Counted from the stretch's first letter, positions 1-11,225 are shown. The stretch: 64,000 bases of DNA from Diphasiastrum complanatum (GCA_029204225.1 CM055105.1:9335744-9399743), one strand, 5' to 3'. Notes: generated from the sequence alone by a model not told the origin. A program made the numbers and translations.

Positions 1-840
1 TTTTGTGAGGGAAGTGATTTTCAATGGGGACCTAAATTTTCTTGCTGTGTGGAAATGGTGTGGGTGTAAGGCTTCTCTCTGTGAGAGTAATCTGAGAGGA
101 AGAGACATGATGGTGATGAAGTTACAAATTTTGCTTACATGAATGAGTTTTGAGAATGGAGAGCCCTTGTGAAATCCATATGGATGCCATTGGTGAAGAT
201 GGGTGTTTTAGTAAAAGTCCTATTGGTAATGACAGTTTTTCATTGATTCTGAGTGCTGACCTAATGGAGTGACAGGCAATTATCTCTGTGAAGAATTGTA
301 TTTGAAGAGCAGTAGGATTTTGTAACCAATACTTCTATTCTGATCTGAGGGAGCTATATTGCCAAGAGCTCTTACGTTATGAGAGAAACCGTGATTGTGT
401 GAGTCCATATTGTGATAAGAGTTAATTTTGGGCGTTGTGTGGTGTTTTGCACTGTGTGTGTATGTGCTGGACTTTCGAATCTCAGGAAAAGCATGAGTGT
501 CTATCAAGACTTTATATTTCTTCTTAATCATTAGCTGCACCTCAGCTTTCTGTCCCAACTGAGAATCCAAACATGCCATCCTTTTGCAGTCAGAAAGAAC
601 ATCTGCATGTCATCTTAAAACTCAACTAGCATGAAGTCTAGTAAATAAATACATCCAGAACCAAGATGACTCCAAATCATTGGCAAAACATCTGCAAACA
701 AAGAACAAGCACACATTCTGTTTGCATTAGTTAGCTACACTACAAATCAGGGTTGCCATTCTGACAGAAGCCCTTCTACTTATTGAGAATCTCATCTCAG
801 AACAGAGCCACGTGAAATCCAATCATTCCTTTTGAGCATG
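1..840. other. No recognisable gene
   Basis: The longest open frame is about 99 codons on the minus strand (280-579). It matches no family I recognise and has no clear splice or promoter context. The sequence is of moderate AT content with no obvious repeat. It could be intron, intergenic DNA or an old transposon. Confidence 0.4.
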
Positions 841-1320
841 TAGCTAAGTGAAGGAGAAACAGGGCGGCCGTGAGCCAGCCACCAGCAGACAAGCAAAGAG
901 CATCTCGGGCCAGACAGTCGAGTCAGTGACAGAGGAGCAGAAGTGCGAGGGTCAGATCGTGCAGAGTAGAGGCAGAGGAGAGCAAGGGAGGAGCCATCAC
1001 GGCCAGCACAACACCCAAATCCGACCAAAGCCAGCAGCATAATCGCGACTAGTAGCAGTGTCCGTGATTAGAGCGAGCAGATCAAAGTGAGCAAAAAGAA
1101 GATGAAAGAGAGCACGACAGGCCATCGCGAGCTAGCAGCAGACAGAGAGCAAGGGATGGGAGGTCGCCAGCCAACCAGCGAGTTGAGCAGAAACAGAGGA
1201 TCAAGTGAGAGAGCGACGGGCCAGTAGCTCATTTCAGACCAGCGAGCCAGAAGAGAAATGTGAGGAATGAAAACAAGTGCATTGTGGCAAGCCACAAGGC
1301 CCTGCCTTTGCAACATGCAA
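841..1320. other. GC-richer purine-heavy block, unidentified
   Basis: The plus strand is rich in GAG/CAG/AGC words and ends near an AATAAA (about 1318). Short frames of 60-82 codons are open on both strands, which is expected from the composition and is not evidence for protein. It may be a decayed repeat or an untranslated region. Nothing here supports a named function. Confidence 0.3.
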
Positions 1321-1425
1321 TAAACTGTATTTTGTTAATATTTTCTTAATGTTCTTTTTTATTCACACATGTAATATATGCCTTTGGAACATGCAATTAC
1401 TTGAATTTTGTATGTTTGTCCAAAT

Positions 1426-1542
1426 ATGATCCAATTGTGTGCCAGATATAGTTGTTACTTGTTGGGATAGTTGTATATTATGTTATGATCCAATTGTGTG
1501 CAAATATAGTTGTTACTTGTTGGGATAGTTGTATATTATGTT
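1426..1542. repeat. Two-copy tandem repeat, about 59 bp
   Basis: The unit beginning ATGATCCAATTGTGTGC is present at 1426-1484 and again at 1485-1542. The copies differ mainly by a one-base length change and a small substitution near CCAG/CAA. The high similarity suggests a fairly recent local duplication in otherwise AT-rich, gene-free DNA. Confidence 0.85.
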
Positions 1543-2273
1543 CACACTTAAGTAATTGAAGTTTTTGAAAATTCTTGTTTATGCTTAATGTATTAATATT
1601 TATGTCGCCGAGTATAACAATTGGTGTGATTTTCGGAATGTTGTTGAGTATTCGGTTTAGTTGTTGGAAATACTAGAATTTGGCTATCTGTATGTTGCAA
1701 TTATCTGTAGACTGTAGGCTTTATAAGTAAATGTAGCATGAATAATTTCGGTGTGCAATGTATTAAATAATCCTTTATTTCTAAGGCAGGGCTTTGCAGC
1801 AAGCCACATGGCCCTATCTTAAAAATAAATGATTACTACGTTCTAAGATTTTAGTACATAAAATTGCCTATTGAAAATTGTAATCTGTGAGAGATGTAAA
1901 CACAAGAAGCCTTGATAAAATGTTGTTATGTAGTGAAAATACACAAATTACACCCTATAAAACTCTTTAAATTTGTGTTATTCTATCATATGAAGAGGAC
2001 AAGGATTGGTGGTCATAAATCATAGTCAATATGCAATTGAGAAATCAAACTAGAACTAAATAGCTTCTATAAGATTCTGAATGCAAACATTTATCGTTGT
2101 ACGTAATACTATCAACCTAGTTAGATGAGACGAAACAAGACAAAACGAAACGAAACTTAGGTGAGCTCTGTAATTGATTTACCCTTTGTAGCCAAGTGAT
2201 TGCGAAGCGAAGCGAGGCAAAACACAAAGCGAAAGGATTCACAAACAAGATCAGTTCGTCAAGAATTCAGATA
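1543..2273. other. AT-rich stretch without a gene
   Basis: No frame with recognisable protein similarity is seen. The last 150 bases contain GAAAC/AAGCGA words resembling those inside the copia LTRs further right. The left border of the LTR at 2274 may therefore be embedded in older copia sequence. Confidence 0.35.
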
Positions 2274-2990
2274 TGATCGTTGGTCACTACCGGCTATATC
2301 ATTCCTACAATCCTTCAAAGAGTAATCACACACTGCTAATCTACATTAACAGATTAATATAGCATTCAACAAGAACAAACCAAAGCGCGAAATTAAATGA
2401 GCAAGTGAATCAGACACACGAATTATAGCAGACGAATTTACATTCAAGATCAGACAATCATACAAATCAATAATGTGCACAATAGCTACAATATCATCTA
2501 TTGATTTTCTTGATTCTTCAAGCACTGCATGACAGATCCACGCAGTGCGTTGGCGTGAGAGGAATACAGTTCTCTCACGAATCGCATCTCGCTTACTAGT
2601 AGACTTTCTGGATCTACAGATCCTCTACAAAATTATCTCGCACGCAAGCGGACATGTATTCTGTATATTTCATCTTCTGACTTCTTGTCTTGCTTACTAG
2701 CATTATTGTATTAGTATATAGTCACGTCGTGTAACTCCTAGATTAGAGTGATTAAACATCTACAACTAATCACGAATTACAAGAGTGGCAGATTAGCCAC
2801 GATCTAGAATACTCCTACTGATGTCATAATATCTTATCAGATATCTGTATCCCATGGTACTTGGATGATCTTCTTGGTCAGTTCAGGAGCACGATTGATT
2901 TTGTGTTTTGTCATGTCGTGTCGTCTTTTGTCAAAAAATCAAGATTGAAAACTAGCAAAGCTTTGGCATTAGAAACATTTCGTTTCTTCA
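2274..2990 (-). mobile_element. Copia LTR, solo or orphaned
   Basis: This roughly 717-bp segment starts TG and ends CA and is clearly related to the LTR at 5162-6011. Both share a GGTCACTACC/GGCTACTGCC opening, a block around CATTCAACAAG, an AATTACAAGA-like core and the closing GTTTCTTCA. Minus orientation is inferred from alignment with the oriented LTRs at 12121 and 16729. No polypurine tract or primer site flanks it, so it is a solo LTR or the remains of a larger deletion. Divergence from the 5162 copy is substantial, so they need not belong to one insertion. Confidence 0.65.
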
Positions 2991-3390
2991 TATGCCCGAG
3001 ACTTAGAATATTTGATGGGCATTGAGACTAAATCGGATAATTTTCTTCACCAATATTTTTTGATCCGAATAAAGCGCTGGCCTCCGAGAAGATCGAAGAT
3101 CAATTATCGGTGGCGCGCATTTACTATCAAACATCACTCCTTGGAAATCCATAGACGCAGAGATTCCAAGATTGGATCAACCAACATTGGTTAACAGGAG
3201 TCCACAAATTCCTTTTCACTCCAAAGGACTTGAAAAATACCAACAAAATAACTTTCATCGAAGAGGTCACCAGCTATCTCATCCACCAAAGGTGCACAAA
3301 GAAGACCTTATACTAAATCGGCAGAGTGTTGAGGGACCGGCACTACTTCAGGTCGTGGGTCCTATTGGGGGTATTCCCAACATGTTGTAA
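2991..3390 (+). pseudogene. Degenerate ORF of unknown family
   Basis: Open stretches occur in several plus frames. One reads through residues such as FDPNKALASEKIEDQLSVAR and continues past a TAG with plausible protein composition (RFQDWINQHWL, FIEEVTSYLIHQ), so it looks like decayed coding sequence and not chance. I recognise no domain. It directly follows a copia LTR, as does the unknown ORF cluster at 6060-7610, so it may be an accessory ORF of that LTR family or captured host sequence. Confidence 0.35.
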
Positions 3391-3977
3391 ATAAATAAAG
3401 TTGACAAAATAGAAATAGTTGCGAGGGTCGTGGCATCCTACGTGTATAAGCCCATGGCCCAATGAGCACTTGTAAATACATAATTTTGGCATAAACTTGA
3501 CTTTGGACCATGTAATTAAAAATAATAGTAGAAGGCCAAAGTTAAGCTTAAACTTATGTTCCTAAGTTTGATTAGTTAGTCAAAGTCAATTGGTGTTAGG
3601 TGAAGTGTGTTTCTTTTTTCACCATTGATTAGTATGTGTTTTTTGGTAAGGGTGTGGATTTCAATCCCATCTCCCTTAGAATAGCCAATAGGCGATAGGG
3701 GCAAGGGCCTTCCCCATCCATAAAAGACACCACTTGTATCATATTTCCATGCCTTATAGAGAGGAGGAGACTCTACCATTTGGAGACCTCAAGCATCCTC
3801 ACTTGCTAATCACTCTTGATTATGCTATTGTTATGTTTTGCTTGTTATTTTCATTGTTCATGTTTTTGCTTTGTGCTAGTTAAGGTTTTTTCATAAGAAA
3901 TGACATTGAGCATTTGAGCTAACCTCCATCTCACCTCCCACTCTTCTTCTCTCCCTCTTGCTCTACTTCTTCTATCT

Positions 3978-4053
<76 letters not shown>

Positions 4054-4060
4054 CTCTAAA
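3390..4060 (+). mobile_element. Gypsy LTR fragment (CT-microsatellite family), copy a
   Basis: The segment aligns with the LTR at 8125-9067. Both have a GCGAGGG/GCAAGGG..CCTACGTGT/CCTGCGTGT opening, then AAGCCC..CCCAATGAGCAC, a TATA-like region followed by a CTCTACC block, and a CT run (here 3981-4050, 35 CT units). It is more diverged than the copies at 8 and 11 kb and lacks their 21-bp palindrome. No primer site is recognisable after the CT run. It abuts the truncated integrase of the copia remnant at 4200, so it may have inserted there or been joined by deletion. Confidence 0.55.
3981..4050. repeat. (CT)35 microsatellite
   Basis: An uninterrupted CT dinucleotide run of 70 bp near the 3' end of an LTR copy. 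The same position carries CT runs in the related LTRs at 8.6-9.0 kb and, inverted, 11.0-11.4 kb. Confidence 0.98.
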
Positions 4061-4199
4061 TCATGATGTGTGTGTGGTTAGTGTAGAAAGGGTAGTGTTA
4101 AAGGGTGGTAATGTTAGAAAAAGAGTAGGAAGCATCTAAAGTTACCATCTTAACATAGTTAGGAACCTATCTAGTGAGCTAATCCTCTTTGACAGGCAG
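4061..4199. other. Short spacer without identity
   Basis: Purine-rich sequence (GTAGAAAGGGTAGTG, GTTAGAAAAAGAGTAGG) between the CT run of the LTR copy and the truncated integrase. It could be the leader of the LTR element, but no tRNA-Asp primer site is seen. Confidence 0.3.
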
Positions 4200-5161
4200 A
4201 AGGGCTACTCATGACGATATCTACACCCCCTACGCATGAGTGTCATGTTCTTTCTTTCAACAACACCATTGTGTTGTGGTGTATAGGATGCAGTCCTTCT
4301 GTAAAGGATTCCTCAATCATTGCAAAAGTCAGTGAAGTAGTTCAAGATGTATTCTCCAGTACGATCAGTTTTGATCTACTTCACTTTGCTTTCTGTACAT
4401 CTTTCTGCCCAATCCACATACTCTGTAAACTTGTCGAGTGCTTCTGATTTGTTGTGTATGAAGTAGACTCTGGTGAACTTGCTATAGTCATCAATGATGG
4501 TGATGTAGTATTTCACGTCGAAAGGTTCACAAATGTCTGAATGTACCAGCTCCAGAATCTTTGTTGTTCTGTAGGAGTCTCTGGTGAAAGCAGTTCGGGA
4601 CAGCTTCCCTTTCATGCATGGATCATAGGTCGTCAAATTCATTGTTTTCGTGATGCTTATTCCTATGATAGCTCCATGTTGGCTTGCTTGATATAATGTC
4701 ATTGAGTTCATGTGACATAGTCTTCTGTGCCATAGAACATCTATCAATTCGTGAGCTTGGTGTGCTTGATCTGTTGAAAGGCACACCTTCAAATGATACA
4801 AGTTCTCTTTTCGTCTTCCTTCTGTAACAGGTGTGCTGGTGCTGGCATCAATGACATTGCATGTTTCATTCAAAAACGTCACACACATCCCAGCGTTTGC
4901 TATCCTTGCAACTGAAAGCAAGTCTTGTTGTAGTGTGGGCACAAATAGATCATCGTCTAATCATCGATCTCAATCATTTGTGTTGAGCCATAGCGAACCA
5001 ATGCCATTCACTTGATGTCTTAATCCGTCTCCAAGAATAATGTATCTGGACTTCATCTTTTTGATAAAAGATGTAAGTTTGTCATCCCATCGTAGGTTCG
5101 TCATCTGATCTTCGAGAAGCATTATCCGACTGCATGACTTCATCTAGAACTTGGTAAGTAA
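4200..5161 (-). pseudogene. Copia gag-protease-integrase remnant
   Basis: On the minus strand, from about 5100, a short gag/protease piece reads into ILGDGLRHQVNGIGSLWL, the segment after a copia protease active site. From 4942 to 4376 a 188-codon frame carries the GAG-pre-integrase zinc ligands (LWHRRLCH, later a CMKGK site) and integrase motif HSDICEPF, then IIDDYSKFTRVYF. Below 4376 the frame shifts and continues to the third catalytic region (YTPQHNGVVERKN) before ending near 4200. Reverse transcriptase and RNase H are missing. The gag-protease join shows an internal deletion that removed the protease active site. It belongs with the LTR at 5162-6011 by position and orientation. Confidence 0.85.
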
Positions 5162-6011
5162 TGTCGGCTACTGCCTACTATAGCAGATCCACAGTCCTCC
5201 AAAGTGTAGACAAACACTAATGACCTATGTTACAATTCATTTAAGCATTCAACAAGTATGAACTAGTGTGCGGAATGAATAATAATAAATAGCTGATAGC
5301 GAACAAATAATAGTCAGACATCAAAGCATTCAAAATCATTCAACATGTGCATTCAAGCTACTATATTATCAATGATCCTCTTTCTTGTAAGTGTTGTGAC
5401 AAACCCACACTGCGCATCGGTGTGAGAGACACTAACTAAATCACAAACTATATCAGATCGTCTCTCTTACTAGCGAACTTCTTGGACATCAGCTAGCAAC
5501 ACTGTGCTTAGCTCTGTTTGATACTCAGCCAATTGACGTTATATGAATTTCATGTTCCAACTAATCGACAGTCCAACCGATTCTCTCATCCTCAATCTAA
5601 TTATATGGATGGAGAGAAAAATGGTTTACGTTAATCAGAGATTACAAGAACGACTGATTAAGCACATTCCAATGGTATCCAGATTGTCCATGGAGGGGGA
5701 CATCCTCTTGGTACTTTCTTGATTTCCTCTATAGTTTGAGTGTGAAGATCACCTGGAGTTTGGTCTTCAACTCACCTTCGTCTTCGTGTCTTGTTTGGCC
5801 TTCGGCTTCACCATTGAGCTTCTTTGGGTCCATGAACATTTGATCTTCACGTTCGGGTGTCCTTCAATCCGCAAACATCTTACCTTCATCTTCGGGTCTC
5901 ATTCAATCCTCAAAGCTTTGGTTGTCGTGTTTGGGTAGCTCCCCTGTATTTCTGTAGGCTTGAATTTGAAATCTAGCAAAGCTTTGTGGCTCAAAACATT
6001 TTGTTTCTTCA
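5162..6011 (-). mobile_element. Copia 5' LTR (minus-strand element)
   Basis: An 850-bp segment with TG at the left and CA (GTTTCTTCA) at the right, related to the LTR at 2274-2990. It lies upstream, in the minus sense, of the copia remnant at 4200-5161 and is taken as its 5' LTR. The expected initiator-Met primer site just left of 5162 is not recognisable: CTTGGTAAGTAA occupies the position held by CTCTGATACCA in the related element at 16728. The primer region has been deleted or mutated. Confidence 0.65.
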
Positions 6012-7640
6012 GGAAGCATCATTGTTCCCGTCAGCCTGAGTCTCATGGACATAAAAGAAATGCAGCAGTGGTATGAGGAGGCACAACTAGTGCTCACTGA
6101 AGCTGGATTTCACAATCCCTCCAACCCACGACTTCCAAAGCCATTTCCTCATGACAGTGGCCTACAATCAGTATAACCCCACTTTGAAAGAGTTTTCTTT
6201 CAAACTCTCAAAGAGAGGTGATACCACGTTCATTGTGCCACTAGCGACCAAAGATCTAATGGAATTTGGGTTTCTAGAGGGACTGATCATGATTACCAAG
6301 AAGCTAAAGGAGTTAGAGAGTTCCCAATTTGTCTAATTCCTGGATACATCACTAGATAAGTACAAGAACAAGAATGGTTATTTGCTAGAAGCCATCAAGA
6401 GCAAGGAGTTGGCTACAACCTACACATATCTGACTAAGTACAATAGCTGGGCCATCACGATAGCAAACTTTTTGCATGAAGGAATCAGTAAAAACAAACC
6501 TTCACCACCTTCGGGTACTTACTCTTTGACATTGCACAAGCCCAACTCCAGTGTCACGACTTGAAGGCAGTCTTGTCACCATTGGACAAGCAGCTTAGAC
6601 AATTGCAGATGACAATTGTTCAAGAAGAGGAACAACCTAAAACCTCTACACCAGTCACAAGATCCACGAAGAAGATTACACCTCAGAAGAAAGACAACAA
6701 GAACGATCAAGCAACAACAACCGGAGCAGAGGCCACCAACAAAGGAGAAGGAGTAGAAGGGAAAAAGCTTGTCAAGCGAAGGAGTCTACACATCAAGGCT
6801 CCAAATCGATTTGGCTCAGACACATAAAGCAATGATTCCCAGATGTTGGCAATGCAGTCATGAAAAAAGAAAGCCAAGATGTTGGCCGCAAATCAAGAGC
6901 GAAAGGATCCAGCAACCTCAAGCAGCACAAAGTATACTCTAAGCTTGTCTAAATCTCATTCACAAGCCACAGATTTTTATATGCAAGTGTTGTCTCAGAT
7001 GATACAACAATAGTTGACAACCGAGCCATGAACCCAGCAACTGAAGAGAAGCACCAAGCAAGAGAAGGGCCAATGAAGACAGCAGTAGAAGAACAGCACA
7101 CAACAATAGCATTAACCGAGGGGAAGGTACCTGAGGTAAGTCCGACAATACAGTCAACCGCACCATTGCTAACCACTCACACAAATGCCATTATTATCGA
7201 TGTTAATCAGCTTGATTACCTCGATACTAATCCAACAAAAGTCGTGTTTCGATATCTTGTACCAAGGTCCTATATACAAGATACGCATCAATGCTAACTC
7301 CATGGTCACCGTCGGCATAGTGTCTAGTGATCGCCAGGCCAGAAACCTCATTAAACCATATGTAATGGCCACCACCCCTAAGCTCCCAATCAAAACTAAC
7401 AATGGGTACTTGATAGAGGCTATCAACGATCCCGTAATCCAAGCCGCTGAACAACTTCTTAGTTGTTTCGACTTTTTGCAAGGACTACATACAGTCCATG
7501 CTGCTAAGCCAAATCTTGGAATCCTTCATGGATTTCTTGAGTCCCTCGCTAATGCCATACGACTGGCATACCTTCCTCACGCACAAGCTCTCCATCGCCA
7601 TCAAACCTAACATGCGCGACCGCATCGCAACAGTTGTGTA
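6012..7640 (+). pseudogene. Broken ORF cluster of unknown family
   Basis: Successive plus-strand frames look like one decayed protein-coding region: about 6050-6170, 6151-6564 (one internal stop at 6334), 6561-6827 with a lysine/threonine-rich tail, 7028-7297 and 7185-7610. Visible traits are an N-terminal EEAQLVLTEAGFHNPSNP segment, a 120-residue globular-looking part, a basic low-complexity part, and a final part containing VVFRYLVPRSY or, frameshifted, a longer hydrophobic-rich segment. No polymerase, zinc knuckle or protease motif is seen. It could be an accessory ORF of the neighbouring copia family, a capsid-like gene, or captured host sequence. I cannot name it. Confidence 0.4.
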
Positions 7641-7689
7641 ATTTTGTCTATGCGCTTCTCGAGGGGAAGGTTCACGGGTTCAACTGATC

Positions 7690-7998
7690 CATTGTTCTTT
7701 CTGCCATCGTTCCACAAACTAACCTATACTCTCATTCTGTCTCTCAGTTGAGCCTGAAGTACAATACACCACGCTCGTCGAGCTGCTAGTTGGCAGCGCG
7801 AATTGTTTTCTTTCGTTTCGTGTCTTCGTCCAGTGTGTTTCGTCACCAAGTCATTGGGGCCGAATCTCGAATACTTTTCCTTCGGTCTTCAGAGTATGTT
7901 TGACATTCGGTTCGTTTCAGTTTGTTTTGATTCGTCCTTTGGGTCATCACCTTCCGGAACCTCTGCAACAAAGTTGCAGGAGTTCACAATCTCTGACA
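7690..7998 (-). mobile_element. Copia 3' LTR end, partial
   Basis: The segment aligns with the right part of the LTRs at 12121-12849 and 16729-17468: a GGGCGTGAAG-like start, GAGCTGCTAG/TTGGCAGCGCGAA, TTTCTTTCGTTTCGTGTC, and the closing AAAGTTGCAGGAGTTCAC..TCTCTGACA. The CA terminus is at 7998. It is the U3 part of a minus-strand 3' LTR. The rest of the LTR to the left is not recognisable. Confidence 0.7.
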
Positions 7999-8121
7999 CT
8001 CTCTCTTGAACCTTGCAACTTTGTATATTTAATCCAATTGTTTTTTTTTGCCTTGCAAAGAGTGGTTTGTCGAGCGGCTTCGTGAGCAAATCTGCAATCA
8101 TGTCTTCGAATTTTATGTACT
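7999..8121 (-). pseudogene. Copia pol C-terminal tail with polypurine tract
   Basis: On the minus strand the frame reads MIADLLTKPLDKPLFARQ and then the terminal QSCKVQERVSE block that also ends the pol of the element at 12.85 kb. The polypurine tract AAGAGAGAGTG immediately precedes the LTR end at 7998. Homology stops at about 8121, where the gypsy LTR begins, so the copia element was cut here by that insertion or by a later deletion. Confidence 0.75.
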
Positions 8122-8407
8122 TCTTGTGGGTATTTCTTGCACAATACTGAACAAGTGAGTCCCACCACTTGAAATATTGTTGGCCAAGCCTTAACTAGTG
8201 GGCCCCACCACAGTACAGTGTACAGTAGAATAATAAGTGCAAGGGCACTAGCGTCCTGCGTGTTTAAGCCCAACCCAATGAGCACACTAGCTAAATAGAT
8301 TAAGTTATGTTCTAGTGACTTGGGCCCTAGGTGTAAATAAATAAGTTTGAGGCCCAAATTCACAAAGTCAAGTTGAAATATAAGGAATCTAAGTTGCACA
8401 AAGTAGA

Positions 8408-8428
8408 ACTCACATGAATCATGTGAGT
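8408..8428. promoter_or_regulatory. 21-bp palindrome in LTR U3
   Basis: Perfect 10-bp arms ACTCACATGA and TCATGTGAGT surround one central A. The same palindrome, with central T when read on the top strand, is at 11589-11609 in the inverted LTR copy, although the flanking U3 sequence has diverged. This suggests a protein-binding site, possibly a dimeric factor. The site lies about 130 bp upstream of the TATA-like element. Confidence 0.5.
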
Positions 8429-8613
8429 GCCCTTGTGTTTTTCTTAGTTCCATTAGATTTAAGTTGTGTTTATTTTAAAGGCTTGGAATAGAATCCTTGC
8501 CCCAATGAAGTGGCCAATGGGAGTGAAGGAGGCTCACCTCTAAACTTTATAAGAGGGAGCCATTTCCTTTGTATTGTATCATCTTCCATCTTTTCTTAGT
8601 AAAACTCTCTTGG

Positions 8614-8760
<147 letters not shown>

Positions 8761-8892
8761 GTTGGGATAGAATAGCTTTGGGTAGGCGCTCGAGCCCCCA
8801 AGGCCTTTCTCAACCTAGGCATTCCCTCTCTCTTTTTTCTCCTCTCTCTAAAGAGCGACCGAATAGTTTGGAGAAGGTACTCGGGCTCTCTT

Positions 8893-8996
<104 letters not shown>

Positions 8997-9068
8997 ATTG
9001 CTATGCAGGTGAAGGCGAGGTTTCCGCTCCCAACGACGAACTTCTATGCTACATTGACAACACAACAG

Positions 9069-9086
9069 TGGCACCATTGTCGGGGA
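9069..9086 (+). other. Primer-binding site, tRNA-Asp type
   Basis: TGGCACCATTGTCGGGGA differs at two positions from TGGCGCCGTTGCCGGGGA, the sequence complementary to the 3' end of plant tRNA-Asp that is used by Athila/Tat-type gypsy elements. The inverted copy at 10921-10938 has only one change. This places the element in the Athila/Tat part of Ty3-gypsy. Confidence 0.75.
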
Positions 9087-10129
9087 ACGCCACACACTGG
9101 CCTCGCCGCATAGCTTTTCTTCTTCTCTCTTTCTCTTTTCTTCTTCCTCACCACTCTTTTTTCACCTAAAACTCGGATTTTGTGGGTAGATTAGGGTGGT
9201 TTAGTGTTAGATTTGTCAATTTTCACGCTTTTCTGTTTTTACTGAAGTGCTAGTTTTTTTAATGTACTCTCGTCTTGCCGCATAGCACTTTTTCCCATTC
9301 TCTCTTTCTTGCTATCTCTCTTTCTCTCTTCCTCTTTTTCACCATTTTTTACCAAAAATCAAATTTTTTGGGATAGTTGAGGGGTTAGTTGTGCATTTAT
9401 TTTCCATGATTTTTTGCTTGTATGTATGTGCTTCCATAGATCCAAAAAACCCTATAAAAATTTAAAAAACACGAAAAATCTGTTTTTGGCGAAAAAATTA
9501 GGCGGAAAAACGGGTTAGAGGCCATAACTTTCAGAACTATCCAAACTAACCTTCACAGAGCCTTCTGAAATTCCATCTTAGTCTCACTAAGACAAGGACA
9601 CAGAAATCTTTGCGAGAGTTAGTCCCTAGCCATTTTTTCAAATAGCCAAAAAAAAAAAAAAAAAACCTTTAAAAACTTTTTAAAAAAAAACTTAAAATTG
9701 GAAGAAAAACCTCAGCGTGGTGAACCTTCTCTATCGTGAAAAAACAAAAAGCCGTAAAAAAAATAAAAAAGGTCGAAAAGAAACCGTAAAAAAAAAAAGA
9801 CCATAAGAAAAAAGAGAAAAAAAAAAAACAATAATTTTAAGTTTAGCCCAAGCCTCTTTGGTGAGTGGCCTCCTTATCAGTTACCATCCATCATTCATTT
9901 TCATTTTTCTTGTCCATCTCCATTCAATCTTGCATCTGCTCTCTCATCTGTTAAATCCATACCGGTCTTATTTATCCATCCTTACTGATCAATCTCTTTA
10001 CTTACTCTTTTCTCTTCGTCCTCTTCTTCTTCTTCTTCTTAAAAAAAAAAGGTCGGAACACCAGAATCATTGTGCGGACCTTGAAGCAATCCACCAACCA
10101 ACTACTTTACGACATTCTAGTGCTGAGCT
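9087..10129 (+). other. Gypsy leader region, A-rich, no gene
   Basis: Between the primer site and the gag-like ORF there is about 1 kb with pyrimidine-rich segments (9120-9160, 9290-9350) and several poly-A tracts (about 9647-9665, 9755-9830). No coding frame is convincing. Long untranslated leaders are usual in Athila/Tat elements. Confidence 0.5.
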
Positions 10130-10531
10130 ATGGAGACCATCCTTGCAAAATTGTCTAAGTTGCAGAAGTTCCTTGATGCGACAATTAGAGACTACACTAA
10201 TCGGATCCATCCAATTGCTGAATCATCAGATGGAGAATCAGAGGAACTAGAGTCTTCAACAAGCGTTGATCAAACAAGAATGGAAATCTATGGAAGGCAA
10301 CTAAGTGGAGCAGAGTCAAGCGGATCAAGTGCAACAGAAGACCAAGAACCTTGCACTTCAAGCTATCAACAAGCTTATGCTTGCTCAATTACGTTTCTTG
10401 AGAAGGACGAATGTACCTTCTGCTTTGGAGATCATCCAAGTACAAGGTGTCCAATCAAGAATTTGTGTTTCTCACAAGGACCGAGAGGTGAAGGGACAAA
10501 GAGCGAGAGACGAAGGGGGAGCGAGAGATGA
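10130..10531 (+). CDS. Gag-like ORF fragment with zinc-knuckle-like motif
   Basis: A 133-codon frame starting with METILAKLSKLQKFLDATIR, a helical and charged segment. It continues through a serine/glutamate-rich part to a cysteine cluster at residues 95-113: C-x2-C-x3-H-x4-C-x5-C (CTFCFGDHPSTRC). This resembles a retroviral-type CCHC knuckle but with three residues, not four, before the histidine. The frame runs into the GA-rich tract at 10480 and is probably truncated there. Position downstream of the primer site and leader supports gag. No protease or polymerase follows. Confidence 0.45.
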   Translation: METILAKLSKLQKFLDATIRDYTNRIHPIAESSDGESEELESSTSVDQTRMEIYGRQLSGAESSGSSATEDQEPCTSSYQQAYACSITFLEKDECTFCFGDHPSTRCPIKNLCFSQGPRGEGTKSERRRGSER

Positions 10532-10665
10532 AGAGAGATGAAGGGGGAGGCAGCGAGGAGAAAGGTAGGGCAGCGAGGGAAGAGAGGGAGCGAGCGAGAA
10601 GCAAGGGAGTGAGCGAGCGAGCGAGAGGGGGTGGTGAAGGGAGGGGAAGCAAAGAGAGAGATTTG
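10480..10665 (+). repeat. Polypurine (GA-rich) tract, about 185 bp
   Basis: The plus strand is almost entirely purine, interrupted mostly by single C or T residues (GAGCGAGCGAG words). It is followed by a T14/A7 junction at about 10667-10687, which looks like the boundary between the plus-strand element and the inverted partial element to the right. Confidence 0.8.
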
Positions 10666-10920
10666 TTGTTTTTTTTTTTTTAAAAAAAGAAAGTTGATGG
10701 ATCGCAAAAATAATGAATCACGGAACCTTAATCAAAATTAACTATACAATACATAGCTTACTGCTAAAAAAAAACAAAACTAATCCCTTGCGGGCTTGGT
10801 TTTTTTTTTTTTGTAATGGAATTTGGAGATTCAAGAGAACGGGAAAAAGAGGAGGTGAGGGAGAGGAAGCAGAAAAGAGTGGAGAAGGAGAAGCAGCTAT
10901 GCGGTGAGCAACATTGGCAC

Positions 10921-10938
10921 TCCCCGGCAATGGCGCCA
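10921..10938 (-). other. Primer-binding site, tRNA-Asp type (inverted element)
   Basis: The minus strand reads TGGCGCCATTGCCGGGGA, one change from the plant tRNA-Asp complement. It sits two bases inside the LTR end at 10941. Its orientation shows that the element's internal part once extended to lower coordinates, toward the other copy. Confidence 0.8.
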
Positions 10939-11048
10939 ATTGTAGTCGATCGTAGTATAGGGGTCCGTTCATTGGGAGCCGCCCGTGCACACCTGCGTAG
11001 CAAGAGAGAGAGAAGGGAGATAGAGAGAGGTAGAGAGATAGAAGGAGA

Positions 11049-11225
<177 letters not shown>

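Noticed and set aside
280-579. 99-codon minus-strand ORF
   Set aside because: No recognisable domain, biased His/Ser/Asn composition, and no supporting splice or promoter signal.
848-1316. Overlapping ORFs on both strands in a GC-richer block
   Set aside because: They overlap on opposite strands and follow composition; neither resembles a protein family.
6012-7640. Possible endogenous pararetrovirus sequence
   Set aside because: No reverse transcriptase, movement-protein or coat-protein zinc motif is visible, so I left it as unknown.
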